The notes: generated from the sequence alone by a model not told the origin. Shown: positions 12,390 through 24,030, counted from the stretch's first letter. The stretch: DNA of 64,000 nt from Solanum dulcamara (GCF_947179165.1 NC_077239.1:65881134-65945133); one strand, 5' to 3'. Translations and numbers: made by a program.

Positions 12390-14746
12390 TCATTCAAAAA
12401 GATCTTCATCCATCCTATTACGCAAACCATTCTTTATGTACTTCATTGGTGAGAATGCTCTTTCCACGCTTGCGGTAGCAACAGAAATAATCAAAGTTAA
12501 CTTCACAAGTAAATACACAAGTGACCAAGTTTGATCTAGTTTTGTCTCTATCATCACTCTTGCAAGATCCTTGATTTCCTTCAAGTTGAGAAACTTGCTA
12601 TCACACTTTTGAGCATAGACAATAAAATCATCGAGTTGAAAATTGAGTTCCTGAAGCTCTTTATCACCAAACTCACTTGGATAGTACTCGGCTAGTTTCA
12701 TTATCCTATCCTTGTGGAAATTAGAAAATGAATCAACCGGACTCAAACTAGCCATACCGAGGAGTAAGTCACTATATCAAAACGATTATTAAGCTCTTGA
12801 AGTGCCAAATCAATGACGGCATAAAACACTTCCACATGAAAGTGATGCAAATATGAAATCTCAGACCTCTTACGCTTTGACTTTCCATTAGTGTAGTATT
12901 CATCCATTTTGGGAATTGAAATATTATGTTTACCACAAAATAAGAAACCTGATCCATCATAGAGTCCCATTCATCCTCTCTCATCATTTGTAATCTTTTC
13001 TTTGAAAGGTCAAGAAATCCCATAGCATTAACGATATCTTGGTCTTTCTTCTGTAAAATTTTATTCAACTCAATTATCAATAGAAACACTTTAAACATCA
13101 AGTGCAACATAAAGACAAACTCAAATTCATGAATCTAGCTCAAAAAAATTTCCGCTGGAAATCTATCAAAATGATATGAACAATCACATTTCATATCCTT
13201 AAGCACATTAACAGTTGAAGAATAAAGAATCATGAAATTGTCCAAGGTTTTAAAATGAGACCCCCAACGAGTATCACCCGGTCGTTAGAGGCCATGTTCT
13301 TGATTCAAACCTTGCCCTGTTTGAACTTCTCCAAATTTAAGCATCTCTTCCAACTTATCTTGCTTGATGTTGTCGAAGTGAATCCCTGCGCTTAAATGAA
13401 GCTCCAATAGTATTCAAAATATTAGTGAGAACATAAAAAAATTATCCACATCCGAATTCTTTTTGGAAAGGCCTACAAGTGCCAATTGCAATCGGTGAGC
13501 AAAACAGTGAATAGAATATGTAGATGAAGTATCTTGTAAAATCAAAGACTTGAAACCATTTATTTCCCCTTGAATATTACTAGCCCCATCATAACCTTGC
13601 CCACGTATTTTGAATGTACATAACGAGTGATCCAAAAGCAAAGAATAATTTGCTTTTTAATGATTGAGAAGATGTATAATTTACGTGCACAAGACCCAAG
13701 AATCGCTCTATCACTATTTCACTTTTGTTGACATATCTCAAAATTAGAGCCATAATCACCATTCAAGTCTTCAATGATAGCCGTTGTTGTTTCTTTAGCA
13801 CAAGCCTCCACAATGTATTTTTGAATTGTTGGAAAAATCGTCATATCAAAATGTCTATCCCCATACCATTTCAAAAGTTCAAGAAAAGCACCTTTGTATT
13901 TGAAAGTCTTCAATGATAGCCGTTGTTGTTTCTTTAGCACAAGCCTCCACAATGTATTTTTGAATTGTTGGAAAAATCGTCATATCAAAATGTCTATCCC
14001 CATACCATTTCAAAAGTTCAAGAAAAGCACCTTTGTATTTGAAATCTTTACTTTCATCATGTCCACAAAATGGAAATCTCGATCTTAAGAGAAATCATGC
14101 CACATCAATTGAGGCATTTAAGCGCATCCGATAATCACTTCTTGCCTTTTCACTTTGCTCGTCAAAAGAAAATTGGATCGATTGGCATTGGTTTATCAAA
14201 TCTTGCATCCTATTGAAACATTTATGATGGATACTATTTACCTTACCAACATGTTTTTTTGAATCTTTCTAAAGCTTTGTTCCAACACCTAAAACCATCT
14301 CTTGTAAATGCATCCCCGACATTTCCACGGCTTTCAAGTTCATTCTTGAACAAATAACAACACAACCAAAATGCCGCATTTGCTTTAATGCTATATTCCA
14401 ACCATTGTGATTTTCTCTTAAACCAAGTTGGACTAAATAGACACATTTTATCTCCAAACTTAGTTTTAGGGAAGATATAATCAATAGGTTGACAAGACAA
14501 TTTTTGAATGTAATACCTCCTTACCACATCTCAAATATTAGGATCATAGGCCGAAATAGATATTTGGTCTTTGGGATCTGCTTCAAGAGATTCAAAATCA
14601 AGCACATTATCCACATTTGAAAGTGGAAAAGAATTTGTATATCTTTGAACTTCCGAAACTATTTGTGAACTCACAAAGGGTTGAATAGAGCTAGAACTTG
14701 GTTGACCATCTTTTGGTTTTGGCAACTTGAAGAGAAATTTATCCAT
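12390..14746 (-). pseudogene. hAT transposase (TTF-type zinc finger), broken
   Basis: The reading order is from 14746 down. The N terminus is MDKFLFKLPKPKDGQPSSSS at 14746. Next comes a TTF-type zinc-finger-like region, 14527-14243 (CLFSPTWFKRKSQWLEYS, then AAFWLCCYLF). A DUF4371/RNase H-fold middle part follows (13952-13414; GQGYDGASNIQG at about 13600). The C-terminal hAT dimerisation motif is 12755-12390 (TASVERAFSPMKYIKNGLRN). The family is usually about 750-800 aa in one frame. Here it is split by stops near 14528, several frameshifts, and a 139-bp tandem duplication at 13767-14044 that is not a multiple of three. It cannot move itself. Confidence 0.88.
13767..14044. repeat. 139-bp tandem duplication in hAT transposase
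   Basis: 13767-13905 is repeated at 13906-14044 with essentially no differences by eye (GTCTTCAATGATAGCC start, CCTTTGTATTTGAAA end). The length shifts the frame. Confidence 0.92.
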
Positions 14747-15755
14747 TTCAATGGAAGAATTATTTTACCTACAAAATTAAATGTTCACACTTCTTTCAAT
14801 CTTATCAAAATGAAGTAATTTAAAAAAAAATATTAGAACAAGTAACAAGTTCACTAATAAAAGAATTACAATTATTAAATAACTATTTAGAAATTGAGAA
14901 GTTCTTATGAACTTAAAAAAATCAAGCAATCATATAATATCACCACTTCATAAATCAAGAAAAAAGGTATAAAAAAAGACTGAAGTACATTTATAAATAA
15001 AATTGGAAAAAAACCTTAGATAATATACCTTGTTAGCTGTTCTTATTTTGCAGCTACTTGACCATGAACAACACAATGGAGCCAAAACAAGAACAATATG
15101 ATGTCTTTCCCTCTTTTTTTCACTTTAGTTTAGGGCTTTGAAAAGTCAAAAGAAAAGGTTTTTAAAAAAAGAAGAAAAAAACGTGTGAAGAAGGAAAAGA
15201 GGAAAAATAAAGTAAAAAGTATATATCTACTTTATCAACACTTTTAGCTTAGGGTCTAGGGATAGTTGACTGCAGGCCTTAAAACAGGGATAGTTGAACC
15301 TCTCTTTATTTATAAATTAAAATAAATTATTAAAAGTGACACTTATAAGTTGTATTAATTAAAAATATTAATGTGGACAAAAGGATTCGAACTCCAAAAC
15401 TATGAGTCATGCACCCTTAAATTGTACATACTTACCAATACACTAAAGTGTTCACTTGACCTTGGATTCATCTATACAAATTTAAGAACTTAATCAGAAA
15501 AATAGCAATGCTATACATGGGTTAGGGAGGGGAGGATGGGTGCATGTGAACCCACTCCCCTCCATGTGCATACGCCCCTGGCTACATTTACTGTAGAATA
15601 TTTAGTTGTAGAATATTATGCACATTAATTTGTAGGATTTACATAGGTAGAATATTTCTTCTTGTGTATAAATAGTGATGTATTCTTATGTATTTGAATC
15701 AATGAATTGATATAATCATTCTTCAGTTTCTCTCGTATTTTCTCTGTTCTTGACA

Positions 15756-15768
15756 TGGTATCAGAGCC
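15756..15768 (+). other. Primer-binding site of copia #2
   Basis: TGGTATCAGAGCC directly follows the 5' LTR. It is complementary to the 3' end of initiator-methionine tRNA, the usual primer for plant copia elements. Confidence 0.9.
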
Positions 15769-15949
15769 TTTTCTTCTTTGATTCATAGAGACTTTGATCT
15801 ATGTCAACTTTTAACTTTTTTTTTGAAAGTTTTATTTTTTTTTGTTGTTCTTCAACTATTAGTCCTAAAAACTTAGAGCTCTTGGTCTTTGGTTGTTCTA
15901 GACATTTTATTCATATCATCGTGTTTTTTATTTCGCTATTCAAAAACAT

Positions 15950-16230
15950 GACTTCACATCACTTTGAGTCATTCAATAGTCGTTTCATTGGAAAAAATTA
16001 CTCTACTTGGAAATTTCAGTTTCAATAATTTGTCACTGCAAAAGAATTATATGGCCATATAAGTGGAAGTGATCCTGCACCTACTGATCCTATAAAATTA
16101 GGTTATTGGAAGGTCAAAGATGCTCGTGTGATGACATGGATTTTAGGGTCAATCAACCCTCTCATTATCCTTAATCTCAGGCCATACAAGACTGTAAAGG
16201 CCATATGGGATTATTTACAAGAAGGTTTAC
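15950..16230 (+). pseudogene. copia #2 gag N-terminal remnant
   Basis: From the ATG at 15950 the frame reads MTSHHFESFNSRFIGKNYST then W and a stop at 16026. It resumes as AKELYGHISGSDPAPTDP and KTVKAIWDYLQEG: the gag capsid-type UBN2/DUF4219-like region. One stop codon interrupts it. Sequence then jumps to reverse transcriptase, showing the internal deletion. Confidence 0.75.
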
Positions 16231-16419
16231 AATCAAGACAATAGCGCAAGACGCTTTTAGCTAGAGCATGAAATTGCTAATTACTCTCAATGATGTCTTT
16301 TTGTTTAGGATGTTTTTCTGGATTTCAGAACTTATGGGCTGAATTCATTGATATTTTTATGCTAAAATACTTGTTGAATCTCTTTCTATAATTTAAGCAG
16401 TCTCTTTTGAACAAAGTAA

Positions 16420-17400
16420 ATATGACTTATCTATTTCTTCGAAAAACATCTACCGATTGTGTTCTTCTTTTGGTATATGTAGATGACATTATTATCACAA
16501 GAACTGATTCTTCATTAATTTCTAACCTCTAGGATCAACTTAAGGATTATTTCCATATAAAAGATCTTGGTACTTACTCTTACATATTTTTGGGAATTGG
16601 AAGTTCATTATGATTCTTTAGGTGTGTTCTTAAACCAACACAAATATACTCAGGACTTGATTACTTTGGCTGGTCTTCAAGAATCTTCCTCTGTAAATAA
16701 TCCATTAGAATTGAACGTGAAGTATCGTCATGATGAATGATATCTTCTTCCCGATCTAACTTTGTTTCGACAATTAGCTGAGAGTCTAAATTATCTTACT
16801 ATTACTCGACCTATATCTCTTTAGAAGTTTAACAAGTCAGTCAATTTATTCAGGCTCCTCACCATCTACATTTGGTGGCTGTTCATCGCATCATTCGATA
16901 TCTCTTAGGAACATCTGCCAGTGGACTATTCTTTCCTAGTTTTTTCTTATTCTGCTTAATGGGTTTTGTGATTCTAATTGGGCTGGCTGTCTCGATACTC
17001 GCCGCTCCATCAAAGGTTGGTGCATGTCGCTAGGAGATTCTTTGATATCTTGAAAGAGCAAGAAGCAAGATCGTGTTTCAAAATCTTCAATGGAGTCTGA
17101 ATATCAAGCAATGTCTATATCTTGCTTCGGGATTATTTGGCTTCATGGTTTATTGAAATAAATTGGATTTCCTCAATCTAGTCCTACTCCTCTTCAAGAT
17201 GACAACACAAGTGCCGGTCAAATTACTACAACTCCGGTTTATCATGAGAGAACCAAGCATATTGAAGTGGATTATCATTTTATCAGAGAAGTTGTAGATG
17301 AAAAAAGTTATTACCCTTCCACATGTATCTAGTGATCTTCAGATAGCTGATGTGTTTGCAAAATCAATGGAACGACAATGCCATTAATTTCTAGTAGGCA
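16420..17400 (+). pseudogene. copia #2 RT/RNase H remnant
   Basis: LLLVYVDDIIITRTDSS (from about 16466) is the reverse transcriptase catalytic region. Later pieces are KDLGTYSYIFLG, a broken ITRP segment (about 16800) and RNase H (SMESEYQAMS at about 17091, ERTKHIEVDYHFIRE at about 17251, ending near 17385). Multiple stops make it non-coding. Confidence 0.8.
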
Positions 17401-17447
17401 AATTGATGCATTTTGATCCACTGACATCAATTCGAGGGGGGGGGGGA

Positions 17448-17706
17448 TGTTAGCATGATGGATAGATCATAGAATATCTTGTATGATCTACATTTAGTGT
17501 AGAATATTGCACTGTATGATATACATTTAGGATAGAATGTTGTGTAGCATTAGTTATAAAAATATATGCAAGAGATATTCTTGATGCTACATTTAGTGTA
17601 GAATATTTCCTCTTGTGTATAAATAGTGATGCATTCGTATGTATTTGAATCAATGAATTAAGACAATTATTCTTCATTTTCTCTCGTATTTTCTCTGTTC
17701 TTGACA
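17448..17706 (+). repeat. 3' LTR of copia #2
   Basis: 259 bp, TGTTAGCATGATGG to TTCTTGACA, aligned to the split 5' LTR. It has a TATA-like TGTATAAATAGTG. Confidence 0.88.
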
Positions 17707-17820
17707 CATACTACTTGGAACAACATTGGTTTTCAACAGCTAACACCGCAATATATCCTCCACAGGATATGATGGAATTGAATGGTATGCTTGTACAAAT
17801 CAATGAATTACTATTACTAG

Positions 17821-18401
17821 TGTAGGATCCATCCCATGCAATTTTAGTCAACAATAGTTGCTACATCTTCAATTAATGCAAGCAATTGTCAAAAATAATA
17901 TTGCAACAAATGTTGAATTTGAATCATTGGCAGTAATATTTTGAATGAACGATGCAATTTGTAGTTAAAAATTGCAACCAACCAATCGGTTTGATTGACT
18001 CAACTTGTTGGAAATATCTTTATAAATAGAGAACCCCTTCTTCATCATAAATACACCAATTCACAGAGAAATAAAAATATTTAGAGGTTGTGAGGTTTTC
18101 ATAGACTATGAATAATAAAATAGTATGTGAAGAAAAATAGAGTGTGAGCGATATTTTAGTAAGGTGGTAAATCAAAAGAGTGTTATTCCTTTTGAGTGTG
18201 TAGTAGTCATTTTGATTATTGTACTTGTGACTGCACGGTGTAAAATTTCTTCTATAGTGATATCATATGCTCCTCTTGGCCCATGGGTTTTCCCTTATTT
18301 AAAAGGGTTTCCACGTAAAATTCTTGGTGTCATTATTTTTCTATTTTATTTCATTATTTTGACCAAATATATTTTTGTGTTTTTCTGCATTTTTCTCAAC
18401 A
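17821..18401 (+). repeat. 5' LTR of copia #3
   Basis: TGTAGGATCCATCCC to TTTCTCAACA, matching 20667-21249. TCTTTATAAATAGAGAACC (about 18008) is the likely LTR TATA box. Confidence 0.92.
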
Positions 18402-18534
18402 AATTGGTATCAGAGCAAAGTTTTATATGAGTATGCTCTGTAGTTGCAGAACAGTCTGAACTTTCATATCAGAAAAGATTTACTTTGGTTTGCAATAGCT
18501 ATAAATTTTTGAGAAAAACAACGGAAGCCAACAT

Positions 18535-20594
18535 AAGTAAAATAGTTACTTTGAATGGTGTTAATTATGCCATTTGGACGAAAAAATGGAAGATTTATTT
18601 TATGTCAATAATTTTTTTCAACCATTCTTTACTACTGTAAAACCTGATAATAAAACAAATAAAGAGTAAAATCTCTTGCAGAGGCAGATTTATGGATTTA
18701 TTAGGCAATGAGTTGACGATAATGTGTTGAACCATATTTTTGGGGAGATACATGCTCATGGAGAATCAAACTATTAAAGATATTGACAAAGCGAAGAAGC
18801 TAGAATCTTCAAGTTTAGATGGCGTAGTCCATCTTGATCAAGTTCCTCATACAAGTATGCATGATGTTAGTGGGCTTGATGATCATGGTGATGCCCATAA
18901 TCATGTTCCAGATGAACATGTTGATGTTGATGATAACAATGGTGTTGTTATTGATGATTCTCTTGTGCATGAAGTTGTGGATGAATCAAATATTCCTCTT
19001 AAGAGGTCCACAAGATAACGCATTCCCTCATCTCCTTATTCACCTAATGAGTATGTGCTACTCACTGACAAGGGTGAACCTGAGTATTAAGAGGAGGCCA
19101 TTAAAGATGAATATAAGGATCAATGGATTGAACCTATGCAAGATGAGATGAAATCTTTGCATGAGAACCACACTTATGAGTTAGTGAATTTTCCTAGGGG
19201 AATGATAGCTTTGAAGAACAAATGAATGTTCAAAGTTAAAGTTGAAGAACACAGCTTGAAGGCTAGATTGGTTGTTAAGGGATTTAGTCAAAGAAATGGT
19301 ATCAACTTTGATGAAATATTTTCTCCTGTCATGAAAATGTCCTCCATTCGTACAATTCTTGATTTGGCTGCTAGACTTAGTTTAGAAATTGAGAAGATGG
19401 ATGTGAAGACGACTTTTCTTCATAGTGACCTAGAAGAGGAGATTTATATGGAACAACCCGAGGGCTTCAAAGTAAATAGTAAAGAAAATTTTATGCACAA
19501 ACTCAAAAAGAGTCTCTATGGGATAAAACAAGCTCCTAGACAGTGGTACAAGAAGTTTGAATTTGTTATGGGGGAGCAAGGCTACAAGAAGACTTTCTCA
19601 GATCACTGTGTGTTCGTACAAAAAAAAATTGACAATGATTTTATCATCCTCTTGCTATGTGTGGATGATATAGGCAAGAATATTTCCAAGATTGACGAGT
19701 TGAAGAAAGAGTTGTGTAAGTCTTTTGCCATGAAAGACTTGGGTCATGCCAAATAAGTTTTGGGCATGAGGATTACTCGTCTAAGACATGAAGTGAAGAT
19801 TTATCTATCACAAGAGAAGTACATTGAACGTGTACTGGAGCATTTCAACATGAAGAATGCTAAGCCTATTAGTACAACTCTTGCTAGTCATAGGAAGTTG
19901 TGCAAGAAGATGTGTCCTACAGCTCGAGATGAAAAAGAGAGCATGGCCAAAGTTCCATATTCTTTCATCGTCGGACCTTTAATGTATGCAATGGTATTCA
20001 CTAGACTTGATATTGCTCACGTAGTTGGTGTTGTCAGTATATTCTGGACAATCCAGGAAAACAACATTGGGAAGTTGTAAAGTGGATACTCATGTATCTG
20101 AGAGGAGAGGAAGTTCAGATGAATGCTTATATTTTGGAGGATCAAATCCAATCTTGAAGGGCTATACAAATGCTGATATGGCAGGTGATCTTGATAACAA
20201 AAAAATCACTACTGGATATTTGTTTACTTTTTTTAGGGGAGCTATATCATGATAGTCAAAGTTCCAGAAGTGTGTTGCACTATCTAAAACTGAAGCTGAG
20301 TATATTGCGTCTATTGAAGATGGCAAGGAGATGTTATGGCTCAAGCAATTTCTTCAAGAGGTTGGCTTGCATTAGAAGGAGTATGTCTTCTATTGTGATA
20401 GTCAAAGTGCAATAGATTTGAGCAAGAAATCTATGTACCATGAAAGGACAAAACACATAGATGTAAGATATCACTGGATTCGAGAAAAGATAGAAGACGA
20501 ATTTATGCAGGTTGAAAAGATCTCTACAAATGAGAATCCTGTAGATATGCTGACCAAGGTGTTAACAAGGGACAAGTTCGATTTGTGCAAATAA
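18535..20594 (+). pseudogene. copia #3 gag-pol remnant
   Basis: A gag start near 18535 (SKIVTLNGVNYAIWTKK) decays within about 200 bp. The frame from 18740 reads the post-integrase linker. Reverse transcriptase covers 19226-20080 (KARLVVKGFSQRNGINFDEI, then YGIKQAPRQWYKKFEF). The catalytic motif is CVDD (about 19659) and is followed by a short in-frame deletion (DD-IGKN), so activity is doubtful. RNase H is at about 20100-20594 (TNADMAGDLDNKK, then broken). Stops fall at 19016, 19223, 19754 and elsewhere. Confidence 0.85.
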
Positions 20595-20666
20595 CTTGTT
20601 GGCATGAACTCTCTCTGAGAAGATGAAGATACCTCCTTCTGGTGCATGGGACTGGAGTGGGAGAAT

Positions 20667-21249
20667 TGTGGAGTCCATCCCATGCAATTTTAGTCAATAA
20701 TAGTTGCTACATCTTCAATTACTGCAAGCAATTGTCAAAAGCAATATTGCAGCAAAATGTTGAATTTGAATCATTAGTAGCAAATTTTTGAATGAGCGGT
20801 GCAATTTGCAGTTGCAAATTGCAATCAACCAATCCTTTTGATTGGCTCAACTTGTTGGAAATCTCTCTATAAATAGAGAACCCCTTCTTCATCATAAACA
20901 CATCAATTCAGAGAGAAATAAAACTATTTAGAGAGCTTTGAGGTTTCCATAGACTATATATAATAAAATAGTATGTGAAGAAAAATAGAGTGTGAGCGAT
21001 ATTTTAGTAAGGTGGTTAATCAAAAGAATGTTATTCCTTTTAAGTGTGTAGTAGTCATTCTGAGTATTGTACTTGTAACTACATGGTGTAAAATTTCTTA
21101 TTATAGTGATATCAGGTGCTCCTCTTGGCGCGTGATTTTTTCCTTATTTAAAAAGGTTTCCACGTAACATTTTGGTGTCATTATTTTTCTATTTTATTTC
21201 ATTATTTTGACCAAATATATTTTTGTGTTTGCCCACGTTTTTCCCAACA
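20667..21249 (+). repeat. 3' LTR of copia #3
   Basis: TGTGGAGTCCATCCC to TTTCCCAACA. It aligns throughout with the 5' LTR (GCAATTTTAGTCAA, TAGTTGCTACATC). Confidence 0.92.
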
Positions 21250-21338
21250 ACTAGTCGCTAGATGCAAAAGAGCTTGTCTTTTCTCATCGAGGTTTAAAGA
21301 TAACACAGGAAACCCAAAGTCACATCCTATACTTCTAG

Positions 21339-21640
21339 CAGACAACCTCAAGAATAATCAGATGATACAAGCTTTGCAAAACAATTTGATCTGCTCCACT
21401 GCGTGCTCCAAGAAGAGTCAGATCATCATCTAGCTACATGGAACTATATAGAATACCATAAAAAACGACGCAAATCACAACTTAGGCCATTCAGACACCA
21501 CACTGTTAAGACAAGTAAAGAAGGTGCCTGATTCCAGATCATATTTAATGTAACCAAAAAGTCATCATAAGAAGCTTGTCTGTCCCGTAATTCTTTCATT
21601 TTGGCTTCGTGGTCATGCAATTTATGTTGTTGTGCATCTC
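21339..21640 (-). pseudogene. Fragment like HUB/BRE1 histone H2B ubiquitin ligase
   Basis: Minus strand, about 21640-21531: HKLHDHEAKMKELRDRQASY then DDFLVTLNMIWNQ. Next piece, 21433-21339, after a TGTAG acceptor: LDDDLTLLGARSGADQIVLQ. Together they match the N-terminal coiled-coil region of plant HUB1/HUB2 (BRE1-like) RING E3 ligases, which monoubiquitinate histone H2B in the nucleus. The rest, including the RING finger, is absent. The exon end at 21531 is followed by GCACC instead of GT, so splicing is doubtful. This is a gene fragment. Confidence 0.6.
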
Positions 21641-21689
21641 TGCTAAACTAGTTTTTTTGTTTTATACTGGAGATATGCAGCATCAGCCT

Positions 21690-22293
21690 ACCATAAAAAG
21701 GAATCTCAAACTATCATTCTTTTTGAAGAGTACTTCCACACATTCTTGAAACGCATCGTATAACTTCAATTCATCTACATCTAACAAAGACAACATACTT
21801 TCTCAATCACATCCTTAGCAAATTTAAATATCATGTAACTTTGTGCATCAATAGTTATTTATTTTCTTCAGCAGAAGCAAGAGGAAAACATTGTACATAA
21901 GGTTAGAAAAAGATGATAAGAAAGAAGATTTAGATTGGTAAATTCCATCAACAGAAAGCCATATCTATATATAACAGAGAAGATGTAATTTTCACAAAGC
22001 CAAATGCAACCATTGTATGAACTTACTCGACGTGGTAGACAGTAAGTTGTTATTTCGCATAAAGCATCATCCTGATGGTTCTGTTGACATGAATAAAGCT
22101 CATCTAGTTGCTTGAGGATTACTGAACAACCTGCCTCGACCTCCATTCCACCTTCAGTCCAGTGGTTAAACCCACTACAGTACGATTGGTCTTCTCCATG
22201 CAACTCAACGTATCTGGCCCCTTCATCAGCTAGATGTAAATAATGTGTTTCTGCAGGGACATCTTGGGAAGGAGGTTTATATGTGAGAACCAC
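21690..22293 (-). pseudogene. Exon-like segments, unidentified protein
   Basis: The minus-strand frame at 22293-22029 opens after a TGCAG acceptor and closes at a GTAAGT donor. It reads VVLTYKPPSQDVPAETHYLH, then EGARYVELHGEDQSYC and CEITTYCLPRR, a convincing coding exon. A second piece, about 21815-21690, reads SMLSLLDVDELKLYDAFQEC then VEVLFKKNDSLRF. I do not recognise either. Copia #4 remnants begin immediately upstream (22300), so the gene is broken there. Confidence 0.45.
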
Positions 22294-22299
22294 CTGCAT

Positions 22300-23925
22300 T
22301 TGAAGACTCTTCTTTCCCTCATTATGTCTGCAAACTAAAGAAGGCGATTTATGGCCTTAAGCAGGCGCCTCAGGCTTGTTATAGAGAACTCAAAAACTAT
22401 CGGATATCAACAGGTTTCTATAAGTGCAAGTCTGATTGTACTCCTCCCTGTCTGATATTTTTCATAACTCTGGCTTTACAACATATGTGCTCATTTATGT
22501 CGAAGACATTATAATTACTGGCAATCACATTTCTGGTGTTTGTCATATTATTTATGGTCTGTCCAATTGTTTCTCTATTAAGGACTTTGGTGTACTGCAT
22601 TACTTCTGGGAGTTGAGGTCCTTCGCACCACCAATGGTGTTTGTTGTCTCAGCAAAACTATATTATGATCTATGGCATGATGCTCATATGCAGGACAACA
22701 AAGGTGTGCCTACACCGATGTGCTCCACCACCATTTTTATTGCTTCATAGAATGATTCTTCTGTTGATATTCCAAATATTGGCAACTCATCAACAAGCTT
22801 CAAAACCTATTCTTTACACGGCCAGATATTGCATTTACTGTTAACAAACTTGCTCAGTTTATGCATTGTCCTAACAAAATCACTGGAAGGTGGTTAAACG
22901 CTTGCTCAGGTACCTTTAATAGACCTTCCTCCTATGGTATTCGAGTGACTAAGAGCGATATTCAAGGCTGGTTGCTTATTCTGACTGGGTTGAAGACCCT
23001 TCTGACTGCACCTCTAATACTGGTTGCGTGGTTTATCTTGGCAGCACTCTTATTTCTTGGTTCTCCAAGAAGCAGCACTCAGTTTCACGTTGTTCTACAG
23101 AGGCTGAATATCGTGTTGTAGCAGCTACTGTTGCAGAATCTATTGGCTTATCAATCTCTGTGAGGAACTTCAGTTTCTTCTCACTGGAATTCCAAAAATG
23201 ATGTGTGACAATGTTATTGCAACCTACATCTGCCAGAACCCTGTGTCTCACAGTAAAATGAAACATATTGCGATTGATTTTTCATCATTGCATTCGGGAA
23301 CAAGTGCAGATTGACACACTTGAAGTGAAGCATTTAGACTGTGCCGATCAGGTTGCTGACATACTCACTACAAAAAATAAAAGATTTTGCGGCAACTATT
23401 TAAGGACAATATTAAAATTGTTACTATATTTGTTAGGACCGAAATAATCAAGTGTCATGTAAAAGCTAGCAAAGCAAACATTGAAAACCCATAGAGTAAG
23501 AAAATAAACGAGATATATACCAAAATAGACACAACAATTTAATATAGAGTCATAAAACTTTTTCTACAAGAAAAAGGACTAGCCAAATATGAAAACTTTG
23601 TGTTTTACTTTTAGGAAAAAGAAAACTCAATTATTCTAGGAAAATCAGGACAAACATCCAACAATATTATATTTAATGAAAATAATATAATATGAGTATT
23701 TATAACTAGCACTCTATATAAATGTCACTAAAGAATTTAGCGACGGTAGATGCAATGACATTATCTCAATTGCCGCTAAAGTTGTTGCGAATATAAAATT
23801 GCCGCTAAAAGGAATATTTGTTGCCGCTAAAAGGACCAAGAGGTGCTTATTTCGAATGGGTTTTCAACAAGTTGGGTGTTGTCAATATCACCACCAACTT
23901 GCGGGGGCGTACCAAAATCGGCCTA
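22300..23925 (+). pseudogene. Copia #4 RT/RNase H fragment, no LTRs
   Basis: About 22320-22415: KKAIYGLKQAPQACY-like sequence. 22436-22750: reverse transcriptase with LIYVEDIIITGNH, where the first catalytic Asp of YVDD is replaced by Glu. 22800-23120: a TRPDIAF-like region and SWFSKK-like RNase H start. 23100-23365: RNase H to ADILT, broken by a CACTA-like insertion. The final part is FEWVFNKLGVVNI (about 23855-23893). No LTR, PBS or TSD was found. Stops and frameshifts are frequent. Confidence 0.75.
23366..23840. mobile_element. CACTA-like non-autonomous fragment
   Basis: Starts CACTACAAAAAATAAAAGA and carries repeated TTGCCGCTAAA / GCGGCAA motifs (23388, 23759, 23790, 23821), typical of CACTA terminal and subterminal repeats. 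It splits the RNase H end of copia #4. I did not find an inverted GTAGTG right end, so one end is lost or diverged. Confidence 0.5.
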
Positions 23926-24030
23926 CTATAACTGCTACTATGGCTGCACTGTCTATAAGTTGATTACGGGGATACCACTGTGAGAATCAGATTCAGGAAG
24001 CAAAGAAGATGCAGATTATAATGATGTGTT

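Larger units (their letters stand above)
12145..15580 (-). mobile_element. hAT DNA transposon, 3.4 kb, near full length
   Basis: Ends are CAAAGGCATATTC on the left and, inverted, CAGGGGCGTATGC on the right: imperfect terminal inverted repeats of hAT type. It is flanked by a perfect 8-bp duplication GCTACATT (12137-12144 and 15581-15588), the hAT hallmark. It carries a broken transposase on the minus strand. The site is inside a copia LTR, so it arrived after that element. Confidence 0.93.
12000..15755 (+). repeat. 5' LTR of copia #2, split by hAT 12145-15580
   Basis: The outer pieces align with the 3' LTR at 17448-17706: TAGCATTAGTT, AGAGATATTCTTGATGCTAC, TTGTGTATAAATAGTGATG and TCTCGTATTTTCTCTGTTCT. 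The 5' copy has about 50 extra bases after the hAT (around 15600-15650). TGTATAAATAGTG (about 15664) is the LTR TATA box. Confidence 0.85.
12000..17706 (+). mobile_element. Ty1-copia element #2, deleted, interrupted by hAT
   Basis: LTRs begin TGTTAGCATGATGG and end TTCTTGACA. Flanking repeats CACAC (11995-11999) and CATAC (17707-17711) form a 5-bp TSD with one change. The 5' LTR (12000-12144 plus 15581-15755) is split by a hAT transposon. The 3' LTR is 17448-17706. Inside, only a gag start and the reverse transcriptase/RNase H end remain; protease and integrase are deleted. A poly-G purine tract (17433-17446) precedes the 3' LTR. Confidence 0.88.
17821..21249 (+). mobile_element. Ty1-copia element #3, 3.4 kb, internally deleted
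   Basis: Complete ends and a perfect 5-bp TSD ACTAG (17816-17820 and 21250-21254). The LTRs are 581 bp (17821-18401) and 583 bp (20667-21249), both TG...CA, differing by scattered substitutions. PBS TGGTATCAGAGC is at 18405-18416. A purine-rich tract (GGGACTGGAGTGGGAGAA) precedes the 3' LTR. The internal part keeps a gag start and everything after integrase. A deletion near 18740-18800 removed the rest of gag, protease and integrase. Confidence 0.93.
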
